Assembly: GCA_030544235.1 (NCBI GenBank)
Contig: CM060477.1
Location: 3,749,434-3,813,433 of the forward strand
Direction of reading: 5' to 3'
DNA: 64,000 bases
Source of the DNA: Lepturacanthus savala
Lineage: Eukaryota > Chordata > Actinopteri > Scombriformes > Trichiuridae
Position 1 is the first letter of the stretch, and each line of letters begins with the position of its first letter. Of this stretch, positions 1-9,939 are shown piece by piece. The position numbers and the translations under genes were made by a program. Under the pieces are notes generated by a model. That model saw only the letters and a list, made by a program, of their open reading frames with translations. It did not search any database and was not told the DNA's origin.

Positions 1-980
1 CGTTTAGTCAGAGCTCCACGGTGGAAACGTGATATCATATCAAGGCCCACGGTCTAGTAAATATGAGTGGTGTGAGTGTGACTAATGTGAGCCGCTTTAT
101 GAGTTGTGTTGCAATCATAAACACGCCAATTAGCAGCGTATAAAGGCAGGAGAAGCTGCCACGGAGGAGGATGCTGCGGAGGTTCTTACAGGGGGAAAAA
201 GCAGGAAACCAAATTAGGATTTAAATCTGCCACAGGTTTAAAAACGTACTTGGCGGAGGGATTTTTGTATTTGTGTTAAATCAGGCTCGTTAGGCCCGTG
301 TCTAATGTCCATAAATTTCCAGCAGTTGGCTGAGGCCTGGGATGAAATTAGCAAATAACAACAGCGGTGAGACACATAAACACACTCTAAACAAATCCAC
401 TGGATTAAAAACACACATTTAAACACAACTACTCGACGAAAATGATTAGACCAATGACAATTCCTATTGGTTACTTCAGTAAGGATTGTATAGTAAATTC
501 TTAACAGTCTATCGTGTTATATTCAGTAAATACTGTCCTTAAATAGATATTGCATATCTATTTATTCTTACAGACCGAGTTTATACCCATATAGAGCTGA
601 AATTATGTTAATTATTGCCTAGAAATAAATATATAATAATAAAGAGGTCGCAATAATTATTAAGGAATATTATTATATATATTTTAAATTATGGTGTTTA
701 CAGTTAATTTTATACAGTATTGACATTAAGCTTTGCAGCACAAGTTGTATAATAGAGAGTTCGTCCTGCAGTGTGTGTGTGTGTGTGTGTGTGCTTTTAA
801 AATGTACTATAGGCCCATTCAGAATTTAATGCTTTCTATGACTCATTAAACATAAATGTCTTGAAGTGTAACACGTCGCTGCCATTATTTCTCGGCTTGG
901 GTGAATGTTTCACCGTTAAAAACGCGTCAATCACTTTTTTTTCTTTTTTTGTATTTTGTTTTTTTCTCCCTCCGGTGCAG
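1..980 (+). other. tbx18 intron 1 (3' part) with a non-repetitive block
   Basis: No exon-like frame fits a T-box N-terminus here, so this is read as the 3' part of intron 1. About 60-430 is non-repetitive, with several homeodomain-type TAAT/ATTA cores (gccaattagc near 127, aaattagca near 347) and CATAAA motifs. It looks like a candidate conserved element. From about 480 the sequence is AT-rich, followed by a (GT)n run at 771-793 and the exon 2 acceptor. Regulatory function is inferred only. Confidence 0.45.
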
Positions 981-1152
981 CTGAGAGTGAGGACGCGCTG
1001 TTAGAGAGCCCGCAGCCCGCAGCAGCTCTGTGCACGGCGTCGGTCACCGGTTCCGGAGGAGAGGAGACGACACGCGTGGACCTGCAGGGATCAGACCTGT
1101 GGAAACGGTTCCACGAGATTGGCACAGAAATGATCATCACCAAAGCCGGAAG
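981..1152 (+). CDS. tbx18: tbx18 exon 2 (start of the T-box)
   Basis: The acceptor follows a pyrimidine-rich tract and ends in gtgcag at 975-980; the donor gtaaaa starts at 1153. The exon enters in phase 1 (the first two bases finish a codon) and ends with two bases of an Arg codon. It encodes an acidic, Ala- and Gly-rich linker ([17 protein letters not shown]...), then [20 protein letters not shown] and ITKAG, which opens the T-box. An ATG at 956 is in frame but lies upstream of the acceptor in the pyrimidine tract, so it is not taken as a start. Confidence 0.93.
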
Positions 1153-4100
1153 GTAAAAAAAAAATAGGGATTCAAGAGTTGAAAAACAAATTTAAAAATA
1201 TTTAACTGGATGTATGTGTTAAGCAAGATAAATGTTCCTAAAATATGAACAGTTAAATGTTTTTATAATAGACTTCGACTATTTGGCAGAGTCAAAATTT
1301 AGGGTCGTGAAATATCTATCGAAATGTATTTTTATTTTATTTCGTATTTTAATTTTATTTTTTAAATATTAAAGGCCGTAAATCAAGGTAACGCACTAAG
1401 CTGAAATGTCCAGACCTGGTGATTTATCTGCTTTTCCTGTCAGGCGGATGTTCCCCGCTATGCGTGTGAAGATTACGGGTTTGGACCCACATCAGCAGTA
1501 TTACATCGCTATGGATATAATCCCCGTGGACAACAAGCGATACAGGTAAGACGCACTTTTACGCATATGCGTAAAAGACGCTACAGAAATCTTGCTGGAG
1601 AAATCTTCATGGGGATATTTGACAAAAAGTCTTAAGGATATTAAATTGATATAGAAAATATAACATCCTTAAGCATGCTATTGGTATAACCTCATATGAT
1701 ATAGAGCAGGAATATTACAGTATGTATGCAGCAGGCTGAATTTAGACTCCATATCCACTGTGCCCGGTTGGCTGCGACGACCAACGATTCTTCAATTGTG
1801 CAACCCCAGATCTGTCCCCACAAATGGCGCTTGGCACCGGCGTTTTGTCACGGCGGTTTTGTCGTCCCTTTTGGAAAAAATAGGCCCTTTTGGACGGCTA
1901 ACCTCTCCACCCTGGAAGGTCAAACCGACAAATGTCGTTATAACGCAAAAAGAAAACAGCGTGTTATTGCAAAAGCGCCGCTGCAGCCAAGCCGTTGCAT
2001 GCAGGTCTGTCATTTCAAACTTTTTTTTTCAAAGGCCGATTATATGTGAACACATTTTTAGCGGCATGGTGGAGGAGTGATGAGTGATATTCCTTGAGGA
2101 CCTGTTATTCGTTCCGTTTGACCAGATATTGCGCACGTAGCTCCAGACTTTTGGTGCACGCACGGTTCAGAGCTGAAGGCAGAGGAGTCTGCAAGTTTTT
2201 TTATTTTACCCAAACGCTTAACAGCAGGTGATGGACACGCATTTAACCAGACGAGGAACTAATTAGTTGCTGAAGACCATTAGACGCAATTCTGTTTTAA
2301 ATCGTTTACAGAAACGTCACTTCAAACGCTTCGGGCGTCAAAAATAGAATCTACGGCCTGTAATCGACAGTTAATCTGACGCAGGCGCATGTTTTATATT
2401 TTCATATGAACTGTGGAACAGAAGAGAAAAATCTGTTTGATTCGGGGTTTCATGTGTTTTTCTTTAGAACTTCGCTCACATTTGAAAGGTAATTTGCCAC
2501 CAGTTGAGTTCGGGCCAATCTGATGTTGGATAGACGCCTAATTGGGATTGAATGGTTTTATTTGCTCTTTATTATATAGATATCTGCTCTCCATCGAGTT
2601 TTAAAACAGGCTTTTAGTCTATGTGAATTTCTTCTGATATTTGTCACATTGTTTTCTTGCACCGAGCATATTATAGGGTACAAATCCAACGTGTGTACGT
2701 GTGTGTGTGTGATTCGTGAAGGTACGTGTACCACAGCTCCAAGTGGATGGTAGCGGGCAATGCGGACTCTCCTGTGCCGCCCAGGGTCTACATCCACCCG
2801 GACTCCCCGGCCTCCGGAGAGACGTGGATGCGTCAGGTGGTCAGCTTCGACAAACTCAAACTCACCAACAACGAGCTGGACGACCAGGGACACGTCAGTA
2901 CACCACATAAGTGCTATTTTATATCCAATATTCATATTTAATCATAATCATTTTGACTAATTTTATCCTTAAGAGTTAAAAAAACATGATTTATTATGCA
3001 ATAAAAGAAAACCACTGCATTTTTTCTGCAGCATTTTATAATAATTATAAAATAGGAATAATAAAAATATGATTTAATAATTACAATAAGTCACAGGTCA
3101 CAAGTCATAGGTATAAGTGTATTCTTTAAGATTAAGATTATGAATTATTGTGTGTGCTGGGTTTGCAAAATGTTCTAGACGTGTCATTAAAGCCTCTAGA
3201 ATAACAAATGCATCTCCTCTTTGTTTCCAGATCATTCTACACTCCATGCATAAGTACCAGCCTCGGGTCCATGTGATCCGTAAGGAGTGCGGCGAGGAGT
3301 TGTCCCCAGTGAGAGCCATCCCAGCCGGGGAGGGCACCCGCACCACCTCCTTCCCGGAGACCGTGTTCACCACGGTCACAGCGTACCAGAACCAACAGGT
3401 AGCATGGCTGACCTCCACACGACCGCCGCGCTTCCCCTTAAAAACCAACACCACAGGCCCGTCCAAATATACAAAAACAGCCACAGTGGCCGACAAACCC
3501 ACGTCTCCGTGCTGCAGGGGCTACACTGGCTGCCCTTGTTGGAGAAACGGTGTTTGTTTTGTAATTTGTTTATGGTCGCATGCCTGCGATGGCTGATAAA
3601 GATTTCAAATAAATGTCTGCAGGGCACAGTGGAGTATGAGCTAGTCAGCTACTATGAGATTATTGAATAGTCAAATAATAAATAATTTTCAACTCCTGTA
3701 CCAAGAATTTTATGCTTTTGCACCTCCTTGGTCTGTGGAAAAGCTGAGCACAATGCTGCTACTCAAGTGGATTTTTTAAGCACTTGTACATCACCTGAAT
3801 GTCCCATATTATCTAGACATCTGCGAATATCAAAGCTATGTCTTCTTTATATATTTTTGTGCTGGACCCGTCTTTTCAAGCTTTGCAGCAGGAGGATAGC
3901 TCAGTTGCTGATGTTAGAACATGATGACGGTGCCTATAAAAGTCTCGCTTTGGATGCAGGCCTTAAACACCACCCACAGCTTGGGCAGCCATTTACTGAC
4001 ATGCAAAAATCACACATATGTGCAAAGAAAACACACATGTACTCACAAGCATTCCCAATATATTAAATGCTTGTATCACAGGCATCATTACTGGAATTTT

Positions 4101-5330
4101 TAGCTAATCATGCAGATAAATGTAGTCTATTTATAAATAGATCTGGTTGACGGATTACAGAGAAGGAATATTTAATGGCTGGGATAATATGTTATGTTAT
4201 ATTGTAGTTGTCATGCATTTAAAAATAACTAAACTAATGGGAATAATTTGAGTCTTATTTTGTTTTTCAGATAACAAGGCTGAAAATTGACAGAAACCCA
4301 TTTGCCAAAGGTTTCAGAGACTCGGGCAGAAATCGGTGAGTGAGTCTTAAACCACAGAACTTTTGCACATTATCTAGTGCATTAGGGGTAATGTAGGCTG
4401 CTTGGCTGCATTGTGTTCTGGATTGGTTTTGGTTTTTGTCACGCATTTTTCAGTCAGATTTTACGAGAAGCAAGGCTATGTATTTATTATTTTTTTTTCT
4501 AATGGAAAATGAGTAACAGCCTCCCCCCATTAAATCCTGTCCTGTATGGCAGGACAGAAATTGACTTAACCGAACAGACGTGGCACATGTTTTTTTGTTT
4601 TTTTTTCATGCTCATTCATATTAATCAGTGAGGCATTTTCATTTAAATGTGCTAACTTTAAAGGCACATTAATTTCACCAGTCGCATAGTTAGAGGCGTA
4701 TATTTCGGGAGGGAAAAACCTAACCTCCGCTGCAAACCCAAATGGAGCGTCAGATTCCAGCCGGCCTGGGGAACATAAACATCAACAGCAAAATAATAAA
4801 AGTCAAGAGTGTCCTGAAGAAAATCTGTATAAACACATTTCTAAACATATATAAACACAGCATTAAAACAACACGGCAGTAAAACTCCAACGGTCTCAAA
4901 ACAGTCACTCCCCTGGGCCTCACAGAAATCATTAGAGAGGAGGGGAGAGAAGGAGCAGGAGGAGGAAAGGAAGTGCGAGACAGAAAATTTGCGAGGGAGG
5001 AAGGTAAGAGGGAGGCAGAGCTGGATAACCGAGGCACCCCGACAGCTGACCCATATGGAAGTTAAACTCAGGAAGGCCGAAAAAAGAAAAAAAACTCCCC
5101 TTAAATATTACAGGAAGAGTTAAGCAGTTTGCTAAATAAACTTATAGGCTGCTTTGGAGCACACAGAACCGCTCCGGGCAGCTTGTCTAAATTATCACCG
5201 TGGCTACAACCCTGCGGGGGGGCGCACTTTTATCCTCACGCTAACGAGGGCTAACAGAGGACTTGCATTACCCCACCACAGCAAAACCCCTCTGCCCCAC
5301 CTAGAGGAGGGAGGGAGATGCGGATTCTGT

Positions 5331-5375
<45 letters not shown>

Positions 5376-7847
5376 GTCCCACCTCATAAATCCTTGCTGC
5401 GGCTTCCTGCTCCTTCGTCCTGATTCGCCCGTAAAAAAGCCGTGTGAAAGCAATTACCTCCGAGCACCCGGCTGGCGGCAGCCAATCGCGACGTGGCGTT
5501 TATGCCCCTCATTACCTGTGGTCTCCATGGAGACAGCAAGGGAGGCCCCACAGGCGACTAAGATGGCCGCCAGGTGGTTTGGCATCATAGATGTACATAA
5601 GAAAAGGCTGCATATCTGATGGACTGAACGTAAGGGAACAAACTCAAATACTCTGATCTCACAGGTCAAACACACAGCACAAAGTTTGGTATAAAGTTTG
5701 AGGTGTCATAACTACATCTCTGACATTTATAACAAACTTACTCAATTTAAAAATTGAGAAATTTAAAAGAACATGCACCATTAAAATACATTGCTACGGC
5801 TGAGCCAGCTGCCTGTGCTAAGATGGACACCGGTGTGGATCCATTGGCTGTCAGTGTGGATGAGACATCTAGACTTTTTTTTATGTAAGTCTATGATTGG
5901 AATGATGTGTGATCCCTGTGAGGCAGGCTGGGAACGAGTGACTACAGAAAGAGTGTGATGATTTTCCTGTAATTCTGCTGTTAATCCATGTGTTTATTTG
6001 TGCTTTGCAGGATGGGGCTGGAGGCTCTGGTGGAATCTTATGCGTTCTGGCGTCCATCTCTGCGGACACTCACGTTTGAGGACATCCCCGGCATGGCCAA
6101 GCAAGGTACTGTAGCTAAAAGTGTTCTAAATGCCGAGAATAAGTCAACAACCAATCCTATGTAAACTCTGATACGTTGCCTATAGAGCAGGGATGTCAAA
6201 CTCAGTTTAGTTCAATGGCAACTTGATTTTATTGGGAGCTGGACCAGTAAAAAATAAACTATAAATATAAAATAAACTCCTACAAGTCTCCACCCTCCTT
6301 TTTATATAAAGAAATACATTATAAACATTTACACAATTAGTTAACCCTCAAGTGCAATTTGAACAGTCATTCCATATTCATGCATTTGAATTAAAATATT
6401 TACTCACTGAACAATATTTTATATATTTTAAGCATCAGGTTAAGTTATCACCTGCTTTAAAAACCATTCACAAATCAAAACTCCAAACATTTTATCCCTT
6501 GAGCCCTGAAAGATGCTCATTGACTTCCGTTTCTGTGAAGAAATAGGAACTGATCCAGTTGGTTCCTTGTCCAGTGGGGCTGGTCTGGACCCTTTAGGGC
6601 CCTGAGCCACATGTTTGACACCCCTGCTCTAAAGACCTTCTTCATGGCAGATACATTGACATGAAATAGTAGGTAAACACAGGTGTTACCAATGACACTA
6701 ATTACAGTTCTGCTCCAGTTAAAGTAGCAGAGTCTTTCCATTGAGTCTCTCTCTGTTTGACCTGAATAGAACCTTAATTAATATCATCTGTGTTTACCTG
6801 CTATTTCATGTCAATATGGCTGCAGGGAATATATCTCTTGGCACGACAGCAACGTTTGTCAGTGCCATTCAAAATGCATATGACCGTTCCAAAAAGGATT
6901 CATATTGGTAAGGTTCAAGCACAGAAACGACTAATTAGAGGGTCACGGTTGGGTCAGTGATCAATGTTTTAAGAAGCATTTATCAGGTCTCTCAAAATGT
7001 GTTCATGTTGTTTTTTTGTCATTGAAAAGTCCATTTGTAGCATTTTATTTTATTTTTTTACAAAAAGATTTTGTGCATTTTTTTAATACATGAAATGTAA
7101 AATAATTACAAAATAGATGTGCTGTGTTATAGAAAATGTAAAGCCCATTGGAGAAAATCTATGATTTGATTTTTAGACTTGAATAGGTCATGCTGGAATC
7201 AGAGATAATACTGATTGATTTAGGCCACATAATAATTGTGGTTATTGTTGCCATGGGGACTGTCTTCAATGAGAAACTCACTTGTTGTTTCTGGCTTTGT
7301 TTCTGTAGGAGTTCCAGGAGCTCATGGGGCGATCGGAGCATCGTCTCACCTGCTCTCCACCTCCCCATGCTCTTCACCGTTCCAGGTGTGCCCCCTCAGC
7401 CCGCCGGACTACACCTGCAGCCGACCGGCGCACCCCCTCAGTCGCTACGGTAACCCCCCGGAGCCGTTCCCCCCTCCCAGAGGTCCATCGTACGCCGACG
7501 GTGAAGGCTTCTGCTCCCTGCCCCTCCCCGCGTCCCAGCTGGGTTATTTATCCAACCCAACCCCGCAGGGCTATGCCGGGCTCCGCCTCCACACGCCGCC
7601 CTATGGCCTGTACGGCTACACCTTCCCCCCGTCGCCGCGCCTCGCCGCCAGCCCGGACAAAATGGCCGCCGCCACTGCCAACCACCAGAGCCTCTACCTC
7701 GGCTCGTCTCCCAGCGGGACGCTAACGGACAGCCTTGGCGTGCTGGGCGGCGGTCAGCAGGGCTTCTTATTCGACTCGCGGACTTTGGGGCTGGCCGGCA
7801 GCCAGTCGGGAGGCGGGACCTCACAGGTCACCGCCCACATGGGCTGA
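981..7847 (+). CDS. tbx18: T-box transcription factor Tbx18 (partial; coding exons 2-8, first exon upstream of window)
   Basis: Spliced coding sequence join(981-1152, 1444-1545, 2722-2893, 3231-3398, 4271-4335, 6011-6105, 7309-7847). All introns are GT-AG and phases agree (2, 2, 0, 0, 2, 1), giving 1311 in-frame bases: 436 complete residues plus a stop. The leading two bases complete a codon begun in an upstream exon. The T-box spans about residues 39-222, from [20 protein letters not shown] through [29 protein letters not shown] and [33 protein letters not shown] just after the T-box points to Tbx18 rather than Tbx15 or Tbx22. The tail (about 180 residues) is rich in Pro, Ser and Gly. Known of the family: a nuclear DNA-binding protein, mainly a repressor acting with Groucho corepressors through an N-terminal motif, needed for epicardium, sinus node, ureter mesenchyme and somite polarity. 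The N-terminal NLS/eh1 region is expected in the missing exon. Confidence 0.95.
1444..1545 (+). CDS. tbx18: tbx18 exon 3 (T-box)
   Basis: Acceptor cag at 1441-1443, donor gtaag at 1546. The exon encodes [20 protein letters not shown] and [13 protein letters not shown], the conserved early T-box segment that contacts DNA and forms the hydrophobic core. Its last two bases and the first base of exon 4 form an Arg codon. It is 102 nt long and in frame on both sides. Confidence 0.94.
1546..2721 (+). other. tbx18 intron 3 with a dense non-repetitive block
   Basis: About 1730-2100 is CpG-containing and non-repetitive, and stays free of stop codons for about 200-320 bases in two forward frames and one reverse frame, without resembling any protein I know. 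That pattern suggests constrained non-coding DNA rather than an exon. It includes an AGGTCA half-site near 1917. The rest is AT-rich intron. Confidence 0.4.
2722..2893 (+). CDS. tbx18: tbx18 exon 4 (T-box)
   Basis: The acceptor is aag at 2719-2721, after a GT-rich stretch that makes an unusually purine-rich polypyrimidine tract. The reading frame and protein match leave no other choice. The donor gtcagt starts at 2894. It encodes [40 protein letters not shown] and [17 protein letters not shown], all highly conserved T-box residues. It ends in phase 0 after a His codon. Confidence 0.94.
2894..4270 (+). other. tbx18 introns 4 and 5 flanking exon 5
   Basis: 2894-3230 is short and AT-rich. 3399-4270 begins with an open frame spilling from exon 5 that has no T-box homology. 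It then holds unremarkable AT-rich sequence, with a fragment at 3893-3915 resembling a tRNA A box but lacking a B box. I see no confident feature in these introns. Confidence 0.5.
3231..3398 (+). CDS. tbx18: tbx18 exon 5 (T-box)
   Basis: Acceptor tttccag ends at 3230; donor gtagca starts at 3399. The exon is exactly 56 codons, phase 0 on both sides. It encodes [20 protein letters not shown], a more variable loop ([20 protein letters not shown]) and [16 protein letters not shown]. The variable loop is Tbx18-like and differs from Tbx22. The frame stays open for some 200 bases into the next intron, but that extension loses T-box homology at the donor. Confidence 0.94.
4271..4335 (+). CDS. tbx18: tbx18 exon 6 (end of the T-box)
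   Basis: Acceptor tttttcag ends at 4270; donor gtgagt starts at 4336. This 65-nt exon encodes [21 protein letters not shown] plus two bases of Arg. The NPFAKGFRD motif is the C-terminal T-box helix that inserts into the DNA groove. It is short, as in other Tbx1-subfamily genes. Confidence 0.94.
5331..5374 (+). repeat. Poly-G mononucleotide tract, 44 bases
   Basis: Uninterrupted run of G within tbx18 intron 6. A run this long can form stacked G-quadruplex structures on the transcribed (+) strand and is prone to polymerase slippage, so its length may be an assembly estimate. Confidence 0.95.
5395..5610. promoter_or_regulatory. Candidate intronic enhancer in tbx18 intron 6
   Basis: A GC-moderate, repeat-free block just after the poly-G tract. 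It packs homeodomain-type cores (gcaattac, tcattacc), a CCAAT box (gccaatcg), a cgtttatg element, a 14-bp perfect palindrome gtctccatggagac (RFX X-box-like) at 5521-5534, an aagatggccgcc element (YY1-like) and an E-box (caggtg). The motif density is seen in the sequence; enhancer function is inferred. It could also be a conserved structural element or chance. Confidence 0.4.
6011..6105 (+). CDS. tbx18: tbx18 exon 7 (post-T-box, subtype-diagnostic)
   Basis: Acceptor ctttgcag ends at 6010; donor gtactg starts at 6106. It encodes [20 protein letters not shown] and [11 protein letters not shown] plus one base of Gly. From family knowledge, [20 protein letters not shown] followed by EDIPG is the Tbx18 version of this region; Tbx15 and Tbx22 differ. 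This exon is the best sequence-level reason for the gene symbol. Confidence 0.93.
6188..6626. mobile_element. Non-autonomous hAT-like element in tbx18 intron 7
   Basis: The ends are inverted: CAGGGATGTCAAACTCA on the left and the reverse complement of CAGGGGTGTCAAACATGT on the right. Both match the terminal sequences common in fish hAT-type elements. The flanking 8-mers ctatagag (6180-6187) and ctctaaag (6627-6634) agree at 6 of 8 positions, consistent with a decayed 8-bp hAT target duplication. It is 439 bp with no transposase frame, so it depends on other copies or is fossil. Confidence 0.75.
6655..6815. mobile_element. Small inverted-repeat element (MITE-like) in tbx18 intron 7
   Basis: The left arm from 6655 (attgacatgaaatagtaggt and on through aaacacagg) is matched by the reverse complement of the right arm ending at 6815, with about 30 bp of near-perfect pairing. 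The whole unit is about 160 bp. It begins about 30 bp after the hAT-like element. No coding capacity. Superfamily not assigned. Confidence 0.65.
7309..7847 (+). CDS. tbx18: tbx18 exon 8 (C-terminal tail and stop)
   Basis: Acceptor tttctgtag ends at 7308. The exon completes a Gly codon, then encodes 178 residues ending SQVTAHMG and a TGA at 7845-7847. The tail is rich in Pro, Ser, Gly, Leu and Tyr (for example [20 protein letters not shown]), low-complexity in feel and without a recognisable domain. In T-box factors this region modulates transcription. The exon is clearly more GC-rich than the surrounding introns, as expected for coding sequence. Confidence 0.93.
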
Positions 7848-7912
7848 ATTTAACAAAAAACAGAGTGACACTCTGGAATGAGGTTTGAGACGCCTTGCAG
7901 GACGTTTCTATG

Positions 7913-7918
7913 AATAAA
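7913..7918 (+). promoter_or_regulatory. Candidate proximal polyadenylation signal
   Basis: AATAAA 66 bases after the tbx18 stop codon, followed by a short GT-containing stretch. Use would give a very short 3' UTR. Confidence 0.35.
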
Positions 7919-8317
7919 TCACCCGTGTGCAAAGCAAATCGAGCTGAACTGGACAAACAGGAGCAGAAGTGACAGATCGAGCCAGTGCTTCTTGGAGCTT
8001 CCAAAGCTCCTTTAACCGAGGGGAATAGTTTTCCAAGTTCTTATCTTCCAACTACAGTGGTCACTCAAGGGTGAGACTCCCAGTGGCTTTCGGATAAGGA
8101 GCTTTAATGGTGTAATTGAACTGGAACTGATAATGGATCGGGGCAGAAACTGGGCTGGCCCAGACACTCAAAGCAAGCACTTCAAGCCCCCTGGCAAGGA
8201 GTCGCTCTCCTCCTCAGGCAGCAGCAACTGCGATTACTCACACTGCCTCTATGATCTGCTTTTTGGAAGGAGTGGAACATTTATTTTAAACTTGTTTTTT
8301 AAGGAGATGTATTGACC

Positions 8318-8655
8318 TACACTACCGTTCAAAAGCTTGGGGTCACCTGGACAATTTTGTGTTTTCCATGAAATGTCACACTTTTATTTACCACCACGGG
8401 TTGTAAAATGAATAGAAAATATAGTGAAGACATTGTCAAGGTTAGAATCAAGGTTAGAATGTGATGCTCCAGATCCTCAACCTGCTCAAAAGAAAGTTTT
8501 CTAGCTTCTCTAAGCAGCTAAACTATTTTCAGCTGTGCTGACATGATAGCATCAAGGGTTTTCTAATCATCCATTAGCCTTCTGATGCAAACACTGGAGT
8601 GATAGCAAAAATAAGGAAATTTCTAAGTGACCCCAAACTTTTGAACGGTAGTGTA
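8318..8655. mobile_element. Non-autonomous Tc1/mariner element (338 bp) downstream of tbx18 stop
   Basis: Bounded by TA dinucleotides (8318-8319 and 8654-8655). Terminal inverted repeats begin CACTACCGTTCAAAAG and continue with TTGGGGTCAC; the right end is its reverse complement with one mismatch in about 26 bp. These are the well-known ends of a Tc1-type family widespread in teleosts. The interior keeps fragments typical of that family (for example agcatcaagggttttctaat) but no transposase frame, so this is an internally deleted copy. Confidence 0.88.
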
Positions 8656-9220
8656 AATCTTTTTGTCAATTAGATTCTTTCACATAGTGGTCCTGAAATA
8701 ACAAACGTGTAGTTCTAGAGTCCACATTAGTATCATGCACTACAGGGCAGGACCTTTTCACCACTTAAGACTTTCGAAAAAAGGGTCCTGTCGCACATTA
8801 ACCTGATGACATCACAACCGTGCGGTGACAGTGACGGACTGATAAGGTCAAAGCTGCAGGAGAGCGATGATGGACTGATCTGCATATTCTACGTCTGGTT
8901 TGACAGACGAATACTTGAGGCTGAAGTACGTCTTCCCTTGTGTGACAGAGATGTAACTGCACATGATGGCTCTGTATATAGCTGGGGGGGATGGGGGGGA
9001 AGGAGAGACGTGTATATAAAGGGCCGTGTGACCCTTCGCACTTAAAAAAAAAAAAAGAAAAAAAAAACACCCAAAGCACCTGCTTCTGCTCTTTAGACTG
9101 GGTCAGGTACGCAACAACCAACCCTGAACTTGACCGAAAAAAGCTTTTATCTTTGAAACACATGCTATAACAGCACGCCTCTTTAGAACACCCACATGTT
9201 CTGTGACCTTTTTTGAGCAA

Positions 9221-9226
9221 AATAAA
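9221..9226 (+). promoter_or_regulatory. Candidate distal polyadenylation signal
   Basis: AATAAA about 1.37 kb after the tbx18 stop codon, followed by a T-rich stretch. It would give a 3' UTR length typical of the family. Confidence 0.4.
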
Positions 9227-9544
9227 ATATATCTATTCATGCCACAATGTTTATATGTCATCCATATCTTACTAATTTAATTTTGGATGGTCCAGTAATG
9301 CTTTTTAGAGTGTGTGGACGTTTTAGTTTTAAACTAAAATCAATACAATGCTTACAATATATTCCCATGTTAAAACAAAGACAGGAGGACTGTGCATGCT
9401 TATGTATTCATATAAGTGCATGCATTTGTGTGTGTGTGTGTGTGTGCGCATGTTGAAGCAGTCGAGGCTGGGGTTGTTTCACAGGCTTTAGATGCCAGAG
9501 AAATGAAAAATACCACAGGAGACAGGGAGAAAGAACTCCTCTCA

Positions 9545-9692
<148 letters not shown>

Positions 9693-9847
9693 TACAAACA
9701 AATAACACATTGTCTCTATTGTGTAATGGCTATGTAAACTAATACCCACAAGTCTGTTGGATTGACTGCTCACATGAGACAGGGTGTGCACAGTGATTGT
9801 GGATGTGGGGTGTGAAGGTGCGGAAATGTGTGAGAGAGAAGAGTGCA

Positions 9848-9852
<5 letters not shown>

Positions 9853-9938
<86 letters not shown>
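9853..9938 (+). repeat. (GT)n microsatellite, about 86 bp
   Basis: Uninterrupted array 163 bp after the (CA)n array and in the opposite sense, so the two can pair as an inverted repeat. Confidence 0.97.

Positions 9939-9939
<1 letters not shown>

Larger units (their letters stand above)
7848..9226 (+). other. tbx18: Likely tbx18 3' UTR / proximal 3' flank
   Basis: Sequence after the stop codon. Canonical AATAAA hexamers lie at 7913-7918 (very proximal) and 9221-9226 (distal). Vertebrate Tbx18 transcripts usually have long 3' UTRs, so the distal signal is plausible, but the true end cannot be set from sequence alone. The Tc1-type element at 8318-8655 sits inside this interval. Confidence 0.45.

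Noticed and set aside
956..980. In-frame ATG just upstream of exon 2 that could be a tbx18 start
   Set aside because: It sits in the pyrimidine tract of the splice acceptor, and using it would omit the family's N-terminal exon.
3399..3596. Open frame continuing from exon 5 into the intron
   Set aside because: A good GT donor at 3399 and perfect continuation of the T-box at 4271 show this is intron.
3893..3915. tRNA-like or SINE-like string (ggatagctcagttgctg)
   Set aside because: Only an A-box resemblance; no B box and no acceptor stem follow.
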